A DNA stretch of 64,000 bases from Stenotrophomonas sp. SAM-B (lineage in GTDB: Bacteria; Pseudomonadota; Gammaproteobacteria; Xanthomonadales; Xanthomonadaceae): the NCBI RefSeq assembly GCF_013387485.1, contig NZ_JABBXB010000003.1:124001-188000 (forward strand), read 5' to 3'. Both the position numbers and the translations under genes were made by a program. Below, piece after piece: positions 9,604 to 17,183 of this stretch; position 1 is the first letter of the stretch, and each line of letters opens with the position of its first letter. The notes beneath the pieces were generated by a model. The model was not told the DNA's origin. It searched no databases and worked only from the letters and a program-made list of their open reading frames with translations.

Positions 9604-10932
9604 ATGAAGCTGGTCTCTGCCTGGTTGCGGATCCCCTTCTGGCAACGGGTCCTCGGCGGCTTCGTCCTCGGCGCACTGGCCGGCTGGCTGCTCGGGCCCG
9701 CGGCTGAAACCTGGTTCGGGCCCCTGGGCGACCTCTACGTCACCCTGATCAAGATGATCGCGGTGCCGCTGGTGTTCTTCGCCGTGATCAACGCCATCTC
9801 CTCGCTGCACGGGCAGAAGTCCGTCGCGGCGCTGGGCGGGCGCACCTTCCTGTGGTTCATCATCACCGCCGCGCTGGCGGTCTGCGTGGGCCTGGCTGTC
9901 GGCACCGTCATGCAGCCCGGCAGTGGCGCGCTCAGCCTGAGCATGGACCACAGCTACACCCCGCGCGAAGTGCCCAGCGTGATCAAGGTGCTGATGGATG
10001 TCGTGCCCTCCAACGTGTTCTACGCGTTGACCGGCATCGGCACCCGTATCAATGCCGCCGGTGAAACCGTCCTCGCCGCGGGCCGTGGCTCGATCCTGCC
10101 GGTGATCTTCTTCGCCGGCCTGCTCGGCTTTGCCATGGTCAAGCTGGGCGACAAGGTCAGCGAAGCACGCAAGCTGACCGGGCAGATGAGCGAGATCATG
10201 ATCCAGGTGACCCGCTTCGTGCTGGAGATCACCCCGCTGGGCACCTTCGGCCTGATCGCCGGCCTGGTCGGCAGCTACGGCTTCGAGAAACTGCTGCCGC
10301 TCGGCAACTTCGTCCTCGCCTTGTACATCGCCTGCGCCGTGCACATCGTGGTGGTCTACGGCAGCCTCCTGCTCATGCACGGCCTGAACCCGCTGAAATT
10401 CTTCCGCGGCGCCGCACCCGGCATGCAGGTCGCTTTCGTCAGCTCCTCCAGCTTCGCCGCGATGCCTGCCGCGATGCGCTCGATCACCCACAACCTCGGC
10501 GTCAACAAGGACTACGCCTCCTTCGCCGTTCCCTTGGGTGCCAGCATCAAGATGGACGGCTGCGGCGCGATCTATCCCGCCCTGTGCGCGGTCTTCATCG
10601 CCCAGTACACCGGCGTCCCGCTGACCCCCGAGCAGTACATCGTCGTACTGATCGCCTCGGTGCTGGGCAGCTTCGGCACCGCCGGCGTCCCCGGCACCGC
10701 CGTGGTCATGGCGACCGTTGTCCTCAGCGCCGCCAACCTCCCGCTGGAAACCATCGGCTACCTCTACGCCATCGACCGCATCCTCGACATGATGCGCACG
10801 ATGACGAACGTCACCGGCCAAATGCTGGTCCCGGTCATCGTCGCCAAGGAAACCGGCCTGCTCGACCGCGCGGTCTACGACAACCCATCGACCAACCTCG
10901 GCGTGGATGAAGGCGAAGAACGAACGTCCTGA
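9604..10932 (+). CDS. Dicarboxylate/amino-acid:cation symporter (DAACS family)
   Basis: A 442-residue polytopic membrane transporter of the glutamate/C4-dicarboxylate symporter family. Family hallmarks: the serine-rich re-entrant loop reads SSSSFAAMPAAM, and the TM7 motif reads GASIKMDGCGAIYP where canonical members have NMDGT, so the substrate site carries Lys and Gly-Cys variants. The start ATG 9604 follows from the hydrophobic N-terminus MKLVSAWLRIPFWQRVLGG. Substrate (glutamate, aspartate, succinate or other) cannot be told from sequence alone. It is followed by a strong terminator and is divergent from the phosphatase gene, with about 150 bp between the two starts. Confidence 0.9.
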   Translation: MKLVSAWLRIPFWQRVLGGFVLGALAGWLLGPAAETWFGPLGDLYVTLIKMIAVPLVFFAVINAISSLHGQKSVAALGGRTFLWFIITAALAVCVGLAVGTVMQPGSGALSLSMDHSYTPREVPSVIKVLMDVVPSNVFYALTGIGTRINAAGETVLAAGRGSILPVIFFAGLLGFAMVKLGDKVSEARKLTGQMSEIMIQVTRFVLEITPLGTFGLIAGLVGSYGFEKLLPLGNFVLALYIACAVHIVVVYGSLLLMHGLNPLKFFRGAAPGMQVAFVSSSSFAAMPAAMRSITHNLGVNKDYASFAVPLGASIKMDGCGAIYPALCAVFIAQYTGVPLTPEQYIVVLIASVLGSFGTAGVPGTAVVMATVVLSAANLPLETIGYLYAIDRILDMMRTMTNVTGQMLVPVIVAKETGLLDRAVYDNPSTNLGVDEGEERTS

Positions 10933-10954
10933 TGCAGGCACCAACGCACCACCC

Positions 10955-10983
10955 AAAGACCGGCGAGAGCCGGTCTTTTTTTT
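10955..10983 (+). terminator. Rho-independent terminator after symporter gene
   Basis: AAGACCGGC / GCCGGTCTT hairpin with a GAGA-type loop followed by nine T residues, 24 bp after the symporter stop codon. Confidence 0.92.
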
Positions 10984-11278
10984 CCGCTCGGGGTCGCCGC
11001 GAGCGTTACGCCCCGAAGCGACCGGCAGGCCCCTCTTCGGGGCTCGTGCGCGGTGGTAGGCGTACTGCAGACATGTGCTTGCTGAGGGGGGCGCCAGTGG
11101 CTGGGCTGCGCTTGTGGGCGAAATCAAGGAGGAGGGGACGGCCGCAGGCCGGCACCGGGGGACATTCGCCGACAAGCGTAGCGAGGCCCAGCGCTCGACA
11201 CACCGGCCGCCCCCGCCAGTGAACAGTTGAAGCGTTGCGCGCGCCAGGCAACCACCCTGAATCCGCACCGTAAACCCC
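10984..11278. other. Intergenic sequence without a supported gene
   Basis: About 300 bp of GC-rich sequence between the symporter terminator and the upstream palindrome of the amyloid operon. An open frame spanning 10932-11222 would give an Arg/Gly/Pro-rich product with no start signal and no recognisable domain, so I see no gene. Several short inverted segments are present but no repeat I can name. Confidence 0.5.
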
Positions 11279-11308
11279 TGTATCACCCGGTGTAACACCC
11301 GTGATACA
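11279..11308. promoter_or_regulatory. Candidate upstream activating sequence (palindrome) for the sigma-54 activator
   Basis: TGTATCAC at 11279-11286 and GTGATACA at 11301-11308 are perfect 8-bp inverted arms. Between them GGTGT-A-ACACC forms a second inverted repeat, and the block can also be read as three near-repeats of TGTAWCACCCG. Its centre lies about 160 bp upstream of the sigma-54 promoter, the usual distance for an enhancer site bound by a Fis-type helix-turn-helix activator. A further 8-bp palindrome, GTGATCAC, lies at 11338-11345. Assignment to the activator at 17184-18521 is an inference. Confidence 0.55.
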
Positions 11309-11452
11309 CCCGCACCGCGTCTACCTGTCAGCAACGCGTGATCACCGCACCAACCCATTCATTCGCCCAAATGCCAACGCCCCTGTAACAGCAATGTTGC
11401 GTGCGGATAACCCGAACTGCACAGAAACCCCGCAAACACGGGCGTTCCGAAC

Positions 11453-11469
11453 TTGGCACGAATGCTGCT
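11453..11469 (+). promoter_or_regulatory. Sigma-54 (-24/-12) promoter of the Fap-like operon
   Basis: TTGGCACGAATGCTGCT matches the RpoN consensus TTGGCACR-N4-TTGCW at all but one fixed position. The essential GG (11455-11456) and GC (11467-11468) are separated by exactly 10 bases. The predicted transcript start near 11480 leaves a short leader before the GGAGGT ribosome-binding site (11489-11494) and ATG at 11500. Confidence 0.85.
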
Positions 11470-11499
11470 CCAACCCTCCGCATGTCATCGGAGGTCGCC

Positions 11500-12030
11500 A
11501 TGGACAGCGTTGCCGCATACCGCACACGACACACCACACTCTGGCTGCTCGCCGCCGCACTCATCCTGCCGGCCGCCGCCCACGCCTCCGGCGCGCGTCA
11601 GGGCGTCAAAGCCCAGCCCGGCGAAATCGTCCTCCTGCGTGACGTCTCCGCACGTCCCGCCTACCGCCCCGCACCGCCGGGCATGGCCCTCATCGCCGAT
11701 CCCTCACCGCGGCGCGAAGTCGGCCAGGCCCTGGGGACCTCCACCGGCATGGACGAACTCAGCGACGACGACTACGCCTCGCTCGGCTCCAATACCGGGG
11801 CCGGCATTCCCCGCGGGGCCACCACGATCGAACGCGTCACCGGCCACACCGTCAACAGCACCCTGGGCAAAGCCACCGACAGCGGCATGCTCTCCAGCGG
11901 CCAGTTCAGCAACACCATCGGCGGGCCCATGGGCGCGGTCGGCAACGCCACGCGCGGCATCGGCGACCAGGTCCGCGGCGCACTCGCGCAGTTCCCGCTG
12001 GGCCAGCCTGCCGGTGGGCCGGGCAAATGA
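11500..12030 (+). CDS. FapA-like exported protein, first gene of the amyloid operon
   Basis: A 176-residue protein with a Sec signal peptide (TTLWLLAAALILPAAAHASG). The mature part begins with PGEIVLLRDVSARPAYRP and continues as a low-complexity Gly/Thr/Asn-rich segment. In Pseudomonas Fap operons the first gene encodes FapA, a small periplasmic protein controlling FapC fibrillation; position and general character fit, but I cannot establish homology from sequence alone. The start ATG 11500 is set by the GGAGGT motif 6 bp upstream and the signal peptide; the open frame begins 99 bp earlier but would span the sigma-54 promoter. Its stop overlaps the next ATG as ATGA, so the two genes are coupled. 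Confidence 0.65.
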   Translation: MDSVAAYRTRHTTLWLLAAALILPAAAHASGARQGVKAQPGEIVLLRDVSARPAYRPAPPGMALIADPSPRREVGQALGTSTGMDELSDDDYASLGSNTGAGIPRGATTIERVTGHTVNSTLGKATDSGMLSSGQFSNTIGGPMGAVGNATRGIGDQVRGALAQFPLGQPAGGPGK

Positions 12031-12665
12031 ACACCGTCCTTCGCACCAGCCTGCTCAGCTGCCTGCTGCTCGCGCCGCTGGCCGTGCACGCCCAGCAGAG
12101 CAATGACTACGCCGCGATGCTCTCCTACCTCAACCAGAGCCGCATCGACGGCCGCACCCTGGCCGGCGCCGATGGCGCCATCACCGTCAACATGGCCGCC
12201 GGTGATCTCAACCAGCAGGCCAACCTGATGGGCATCGCCAACGGCCGCAACGCCCACATCACCGTGGACGCGCGCCAGCAGCAGTCCAACAACGTCAGCC
12301 TCAGCGACACCGCCATGGACGCCAGCGCCACGCTCGGTGGCCAGGCACTGAACGGCGCCAGCGGCGTCGCATCGATCAACCAGGCCAGCGGCAACGGCAA
12401 CGCGACGCTCAACGTCGTCACCGCCACGCTGGCGCAACAGGGCATACGCGAAACGAACGACGAGGCCTTGGCCGCGTCGGGCGCGCTCGCGTCAGCAGGG
12501 GGGCAGGGGGCCGTCAACAGCGGTCGGTCGGCCGGAACTCGCAGGGTGGCGGTCGAAGCCTCCGCGCTGCAGGGATTCGACGGCGTCCTGCAACTCAATC
12601 AGATCGCGGGATCCGGCAACGCCACCGCAAACCAACTGAGCATTTCGGTGCAGTCCACCCCGTGA
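12027..12665 (+). CDS. FapB-like minor amyloid candidate (repeat protein)
   Basis: A 212-residue exported protein: signal peptide LLSCLLLAPLAVHAQ, then three imperfect repeats at about residues 49-72, 110-137 and 181-208. Their cores read VNMAAGDLNQQANL, INQASGNGNATLNV and LNQIAGSGNATANQL, that is hydrophobic residue, N/Q, AG/SG, GN, then N-x-L. Such regularly spaced Asn/Gln in short beta repeats is how Fap and curli subunits look. The mature protein has no cysteine. The same repeat core appears in the products at 12710-14170 and 15023-15787. By position this is the FapB (nucleator) equivalent; that role is inferred. Confidence 0.65.
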   Translation: MNTVLRTSLLSCLLLAPLAVHAQQSNDYAAMLSYLNQSRIDGRTLAGADGAITVNMAAGDLNQQANLMGIANGRNAHITVDARQQQSNNVSLSDTAMDASATLGGQALNGASGVASINQASGNGNATLNVVTATLAQQGIRETNDEALAASGALASAGGQGAVNSGRSAGTRRVAVEASALQGFDGVLQLNQIAGSGNATANQLSISVQSTP

Positions 12666-12709
12666 GTAGTCACATCCACCCGATTGTCTGTGATGAGAGA
12701 GAGGGCACC

Positions 12710-14170
12710 ATGAACACCAACATGAAACGGACCGTACTGGCCATCGCCGTTGCCGCTGCATCCGCCTCCGCCGGCGCCAATGGCTGGGGCAATGACCGCG
12801 ACAACCAGAACCAGAGCGCCAACATCAACCACCTGCACAACGTGGTTGAAACGCGCACCAACACCAACACCGATACCAACACCAACACGGATACCGATTC
12901 GCGTACCTGGAACCGGACCTGGAACAACACCCGCAACAACAACAGCACCACCAACACCACCATCAACGACAACGTGACGAGCAACACCAACGTCACCAGC
13001 AACCGCGACGTGACCAGCAATCGCAACGTCACCGAGAATGTCAACAAGACCAGCAACATCCAGGCCGACGAACGCCAGGAAAAGAACAACCACGGCGTTG
13101 ACGTCAACATCGAAAAGGACCTGCGCCTGAGCTCGGACATCCGCTTCTCGGGTGATCCGGAAATCACCGGCTCGATCGATATCGACTCGGCCGCCATCGC
13201 GATCATCGACAACCGCCAGTCGATCACCAACAACCTGGCGGGCAATACCCTCGTGACCAACAGCGCCTCGATCGCCGACGACGTCGGTGCCGATGCCTCC
13301 GGCAACCTGGGCTTCAACGTTGCCGCCGGTGACAACAACGCGCAGGACAACGCTGCTTCGCTGTCCGCGGCGGACGCCTCCTTCAGCTTCGGCATGGCCG
13401 ATGCGGAAGTCTTCGTCAACCAGTTCGGCGGTGGCAACACCACCCTCAACTCCGGCGTAACCAACGCCGCGGGCCTGGGTGGCAATGCCTTCAGCGGCGC
13501 GTCCGGCAACATCGGCGCCAACGTCGCCTCCGGCAACAACAACGAGCAGAAGAATGCGCTCGCTGCGTCGGTGGCCACCAGCGCCTATGCGACCTCCAGC
13601 ATCAGCTCCAACCAGGTGTCCTCCGGCAACACCGTCAGCAACGCCGGCTACCTGCAGTCGATGACCGACACCGTGGACGTGAACCTCAGTGGTCGCGTTG
13701 CCGGTGCGACGTTGGCCGTGGGTGCAGGCCGTTACAGCGGCTCGGGTAGTGCCTACCAGAAAGACAACTACTACCTGGATACCTGGAGCGGCGCGCTGGA
13801 CCATCCGAGCGGCAGCGAAACCGGTCATATCGACATGGATAGCGATATCCAGAATGCCACCGCCAACCCGAATCGTCCGGGCGTGGGCGGCATTGCGTTC
13901 GACACCGATGAGCGCGGCACCAGCCAGTTCGTGGAACTGGGCGTGGCCGACCTCTACGCGAGCCTGAGCGGCACCGTGTCCACCACCCGCTGGGTGAACG
14001 TGGATGCGACCAACACCGCAGCGTTGTCCGGCAGTGCGTTCTCCGGCGCCTCCGGCAACATCGGGGTGAACGTGGCCTCCGGTACCGGCAACCTGCAGGC
14101 CAACAGTCTGGCCCTGGCGGTTGCGCAGCCCTCCACTGGCGGCGGCGGTGGCGGCGGTCCGGAACAGTAA
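12710..14170 (+). CDS. FapC-like major amyloid candidate, Asn/Thr-rich repeat protein
   Basis: A 486-residue exported protein. Start ATG 12710 follows a GAGAGAGG purine tract. After the signal peptide (AIAVAAASASAGA) comes a low-complexity Asn/Thr/Asp segment at residues 48-118 (NTNTDTNTNTDTD, then VTSNTNVTSNRDVTSNRNVT). The body contains three copies of a 28-residue repeat at about 195-222, 263-290 and 446-473, with cores ASGNLGFNVAAGDNN, ASGNIGANVASGNNN and ASGNIGVNVASGTGN, separated by long linkers. The protein ends in a Gly tract (GGGGGGG). No cysteine is present. Three repeats separated by long linkers, in the third operon position, is the FapC layout. Databases may label such proteins adhesin or heme-utilisation protein. 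Fibril formation is inferred, not shown. Confidence 0.7.
   Translation: MNTNMKRTVLAIAVAAASASAGANGWGNDRDNQNQSANINHLHNVVETRTNTNTDTNTNTDTDSRTWNRTWNNTRNNNSTTNTTINDNVTSNTNVTSNRDVTSNRNVTENVNKTSNIQADERQEKNNHGVDVNIEKDLRLSSDIRFSGDPEITGSIDIDSAAIAIIDNRQSITNNLAGNTLVTNSASIADDVGADASGNLGFNVAAGDNNAQDNAASLSAADASFSFGMADAEVFVNQFGGGNTTLNSGVTNAAGLGGNAFSGASGNIGANVASGNNNEQKNALAASVATSAYATSSISSNQVSSGNTVSNAGYLQSMTDTVDVNLSGRVAGATLAVGAGRYSGSGSAYQKDNYYLDTWSGALDHPSGSETGHIDMDSDIQNATANPNRPGVGGIAFDTDERGTSQFVELGVADLYASLSGTVSTTRWVNVDATNTAALSGSAFSGASGNIGVNVASGTGNLQANSLALAVAQPSTGGGGGGGPEQ
13292..14128 (+). repeat. Three 84-bp coding repeats in the FapC-like gene
   Basis: Copies at 13292-13375, 13496-13579 and 14045-14128 encode the ASGN[LI]G-x-NVA[AS]G-x-x-N-x-Q repeat. 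The last two copies share most bases (for example GCSTCCGGCAACATCGG in both), while linkers between copies are unrelated and of unequal length. Confidence 0.75.
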
Positions 14171-14212
14171 GTCTGTCCGTTTTCGCAAGCAGTACGCGTT
14201 GAGCGCAACAAA

Positions 14213-14282
14213 CCCGGTCATCCGCCAATGACCGGGCTCCCCGGGAGCCCCTGTCCCTTCTCCCCCTTGGGGCAGGGGCTCC
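14213..14282 (+). promoter_or_regulatory. Two stem-loops in the fapC-fapD intergenic gap
   Basis: First hairpin: CCCGGTCAT (14213-14221) with ATGACCGGG (14228-14236), loop of 6. Second: GGAGCCCCTG (14244-14253) with CAGGGGCTCC (14273-14282), loop of 19 that can itself fold. Neither is followed by a T-run, so they look like partial terminators or RNA-stabilising/processing structures rather than full stops. They lie in the longest internal gap of the operon (131 bp), directly after the putative major subunit gene. Confidence 0.6.
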
Positions 14283-14302
14283 TTCCTGAGCCGGAGTACA
14301 CG

Positions 14303-15013
14303 ATGTCCACCCGAATGCGCACCTGGATGCTGGCCTGGGCACTGTCGATGCTGATGATGCCGATGGGCCTCGTGCGTGCCGGCGATGTCGGCTTCAGTGG
14401 CGTGCTGCCCAACGGGGCGGTGCTCACCCAGCGCGTGGAAAGCATGCAGGAACGGCGCTTCCGCAACGTGGTGAGGCAACACACCGATTACAGCTGTGGC
14501 GCGGCTGCCCTGGCCACGATCCTGCGCTACGCCTACCACCTGGAGGCGGACGAGGGCACGGTGATCGAAGGGATGATGGGGGTTTCGGATCCACAACTGG
14601 TCCATCAGCGCGGTTTCTCGCTGCTGGACATCAAGCGTTACGTCGAATCGATGGGCATGCGCGGCCGCGGCTACCGCGTCAACGAAGAGCGCCTGCGCTC
14701 ACTGCGCGTGCCCGGGCTGGTGCTGATGGATGTGCGGGGCTTCCGCCATTTCGTGGTCCTCAAACAGGTCCGTGGCGATGTGGTGGATGTAGCCGACCCG
14801 ATCCTGGGCAACCGCAGCATTCCCGTCAGCGAATTTCTCCAGGCGTGGCCGTCGCGCGCCGTGTTTGTCGTGATCGGCAGTGACTTCGATCGCAACACGG
14901 TACTGCTGCAGCCCGGTGAACGGCCGAGTGCCCGTTCGCTGTATGCCAGGCAGGGACCGATCACCGATGCCGAACTGGTCGACTTCGGATTCACCCATGC
15001 CGATCTGTTTTAA
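14303..15013 (+). CDS. C39-family cysteine peptidase, FapD-like
   Basis: A 236-residue exported peptidase: signal peptide to about residue 26 (ALSMLMMPMGLVRAG), then a papain-like C39 domain with catalytic Cys65 in HTDYSCGAAALATIL, oxyanion Gln59, His149 in GFRHFVVLKQV and Asp165 in DVADPILG. C39 domains cleave after double-glycine leaders in bacteriocin exporters; the stand-alone FapD protein is found in Pseudomonas amyloid operons and is needed there for subunit secretion. The start ATG 14303 has CCGGAG 6 bp upstream. AAGGAGG for the next gene overlaps its stop codon, so the two are tightly coupled. The catalytic residues are all intact. Confidence 0.85.
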   Translation: MSTRMRTWMLAWALSMLMMPMGLVRAGDVGFSGVLPNGAVLTQRVESMQERRFRNVVRQHTDYSCGAAALATILRYAYHLEADEGTVIEGMMGVSDPQLVHQRGFSLLDIKRYVESMGMRGRGYRVNEERLRSLRVPGLVLMDVRGFRHFVVLKQVRGDVVDVADPILGNRSIPVSEFLQAWPSRAVFVVIGSDFDRNTVLLQPGERPSARSLYARQGPITDAELVDFGFTHADLF

Positions 15014-15022
15014 GGAGGCACC

Positions 15023-15787
15023 ATGAACATCGCAACCTGGACGCCCGGCATCGTGTTGCTCGCGCTGCTGGGCATCGCGCCGGCGCACGCCGACGACAGC
15101 CGGCCCGGCAAGGGATTGAGCGAGATCCCCGATCCGGAATTGAACCTCATGCGTGGCCGCTACACCGTCGGTGGCAACACCGTGGCGTGGTTCGGCGTCA
15201 CCATGGTCTCGCAGTGGCAGACCGCCGGCGGGCAGTCGGCGCAGAGCGCGCTGAAGCTGGGCATGGACTTCAGCCACGGCGGCAGCACACCGAAGATCAG
15301 CTTCGCACCGAGCGTGAGCGTGACCGCGGCCGATGCGCCGTTGCCGGTGACACCCGGGCGCAGCGTGGAGTCCAGCGGGCTGCAGAACGTGGCCGGCCTG
15401 AGCCAGAGCATCCAGGTCGCCGGTGACGGCAACCTGGCCAGCAACGCCACCCAGTTGACCGTACGCGAAGGCACCGCACCCACGCCCACCGGCGAAGGCG
15501 CGCACCTGGCCAGCGTGCAGCAGGGCGGTGTCAGTGCGTTGGCACAGCTGGAAGGCAACACGGCGAAGGTGCAGCTGCAGATCGAGGGTGTTGGTGCGGT
15601 CCAGCAGTGGATCCGCAACGGCAGCGTCGGCCAGGGCATCGCACTGGGCAGTGATGGACAGTCGGTCACCAACCGGCTGCAGATCGACCTCGTGAGGCAG
15701 TCGCTGGCCAACAACGTTCCGCTCAACCAGAACGTGGCGCAGGCGATGACGCTGGTACGCGGGGTAGGCATGGGGCCGGGCCAGTGA
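15023..15787 (+). CDS. FapE-like exported repeat protein
   Basis: A 254-residue protein with signal peptide (IVLLALLGIAPAHA). The segment ELNLMRGRYTVGGNTVAWFG near residue 40-59 looks like a conserved folded core, and SIQVAGDGNLASNATQLTV at about 129-147 repeats the AG-x-GN-x-x-x-N core of the FapB-like and FapC-like products. The mature protein has no cysteine. In Pseudomonas the fifth gene, fapE, encodes a minor secreted component of the fibril. Start ATG 15023 with a perfect AAGGAGG 4-10 bp upstream. Its role as FapE is inferred from order and repeat content. Confidence 0.65.
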   Translation: MNIATWTPGIVLLALLGIAPAHADDSRPGKGLSEIPDPELNLMRGRYTVGGNTVAWFGVTMVSQWQTAGGQSAQSALKLGMDFSHGGSTPKISFAPSVSVTAADAPLPVTPGRSVESSGLQNVAGLSQSIQVAGDGNLASNATQLTVREGTAPTPTGEGAHLASVQQGGVSALAQLEGNTAKVQLQIEGVGAVQQWIRNGSVGQGIALGSDGQSVTNRLQIDLVRQSLANNVPLNQNVAQAMTLVRGVGMGPGQ

Positions 15788-15835
15788 TCCATCGGCACGG
15801 CAGGGGGAGCGTCAACACAACGGTGGGCCAAGGCA

Positions 15836-17152
15836 ATGCACACGATGATCCGCGCAACACCGCTGGCGCTGGCGGCGCTGGCACTCATGGCGGCTGCGTC
15901 CGCCCATGCACAGGCGCAGCAACCTGCGCCGAATGACGCGGCCGACGTCAAGGCGCTGATGGCGCAGCTGGAAAGTCTCAAGGCCAACTACGCGCAGGAA
16001 GTAAGACGCCTGCGCGAACTGGACATGCAGGTGCAGGCCATGCAGGCACGACTGACCGGCAAGACCGCGCCGGTCGCCGGTGCCGCACCTCCACCCCAAC
16101 AGGCACTGCCGGCCGGCACGCCCGCGGCACCGGCCAGCGCCGACGGCTATGCCAGCTCGGCGGCCGAAGCGCAGCAGGCCAAGCAGGAATCGCGGCGCAG
16201 CGTGGATGACGTCAAGCAGCAGCAGGCTGCGCTCTTCAGTCGCCGCTTCACGCTGGAGAACAGCCTCTCCTACGCCCGCTACGACCGTAAGCAGCTCAGC
16301 CTCAACGGCTTCCTGGCGCTGGATGCGATCTTCCTGGGCAACATCGCCATCGAGAACGTCGAGTCGGACACGCTGACCTACAACCTGGCCGCGCGCTGGG
16401 GTGTCAGCCCACGCCTGACCTTGAACCTGGACGTCCCCTATCTGGCGCGCAAGACCGTGTTCCAGAAGGGCGGCGCCGGCGGTTCGGCCGCGGCGATCGC
16501 GCAGGAAGAAACCACCGGCAACGGCATCGGGGATGTGGGCGTGAGCGCCAACTACCGGCTGTTCGCCGAACGTGGGCGGTTGCCGGAAACCGTGCTGACC
16601 GTGGGCGCGACCGCGCCCACAGGGCGCGCGCCGTATGGGCTGGACTGGAAGGTGCTCGAGCGCGACGACGATGACTTCATCCGCTTCGCCGTGCCCGAGC
16701 AGCAACCCACCGGCAACGGGGTGTGGCAGGCCAACGTCGGGCTTTCCGCGGTGAAGACCGCCGATCCGGCGATCCTGTTCGCCAACATCGGCTACATCCA
16801 TTCCTTCCCGCGCAGTTTCGACGACATCGACGCCAACCCGGACACCACCAACCCGGGCGACGTGAAGCTCGGCGGCTCGTACTACTTCGGTGCCGGCGTG
16901 GCCTTCGCGTTCAACGAGCGCACCAGCCTGAGCATCTCCTTCAGCGACAAGCTGAGCGCGCGCGCCTCCACCCGCTACAAGAATGGCCAGTGGCTCAAGG
17001 TGATCGGCAGCGATGCCAACGCGGGCACGCTCAACCTGGGCATCACCTATGCCCTCAACCAGAAGACCACCCTGGTGAGCCTGCTCGGCATCGGCCTGAC
17101 CCCGGACGCACCGGACTTCACCCTGGCCTTCAAGGTGCCGTACAGCTTGTGA
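15836..17152 (+). CDS. FapF-like outer-membrane porin with coiled-coil N-terminus
   Basis: A 438-residue protein. After the signal peptide (residues 1-25) comes a heptad-patterned helix at about 36-74 (LMAQLESLKANYAQEVRRLR), a Pro/Ala linker at 78-102, a second helical stretch at 104-132 (AAEAQQAKQESRRSVDDVKQ) and then a beta-barrel of alternating amphipathic strands ending in VPYSL. This coiled coil, linker, plug helix, barrel layout is that of FapF, the trimeric gated channel that exports Fap subunits. An ATG three codons downstream (15845) is an alternative start. It is the last gene of the operon and meets the activator gene tail-to-tail 31 bp away. Confidence 0.75.
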   Translation: MHTMIRATPLALAALALMAAASAHAQAQQPAPNDAADVKALMAQLESLKANYAQEVRRLRELDMQVQAMQARLTGKTAPVAGAAPPPQQALPAGTPAAPASADGYASSAAEAQQAKQESRRSVDDVKQQQAALFSRRFTLENSLSYARYDRKQLSLNGFLALDAIFLGNIAIENVESDTLTYNLAARWGVSPRLTLNLDVPYLARKTVFQKGGAGGSAAAIAQEETTGNGIGDVGVSANYRLFAERGRLPETVLTVGATAPTGRAPYGLDWKVLERDDDDFIRFAVPEQQPTGNGVWQANVGLSAVKTADPAILFANIGYIHSFPRSFDDIDANPDTTNPGDVKLGGSYYFGAGVAFAFNERTSLSISFSDKLSARASTRYKNGQWLKVIGSDANAGTLNLGITYALNQKTTLVSLLGIGLTPDAPDFTLAFKVPYSL

Positions 17153-17183
17153 GCGCGACTGCTCACACGCTGTACGGTCGGCG

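Noticed and set aside
10932-11222. Open frame of 96 codons overlapping the symporter terminator
   Set aside because: Arg/Gly/Pro-rich product without domain, no ribosome-binding site, and it runs through a strong terminator.
12895-13040. Asn/Thr-coding low-complexity run (AAC/ACC-rich) as a CRISPR-like or tandem DNA repeat
   Set aside because: In-frame coding repetition without spacers of constant length; it is protein low complexity.
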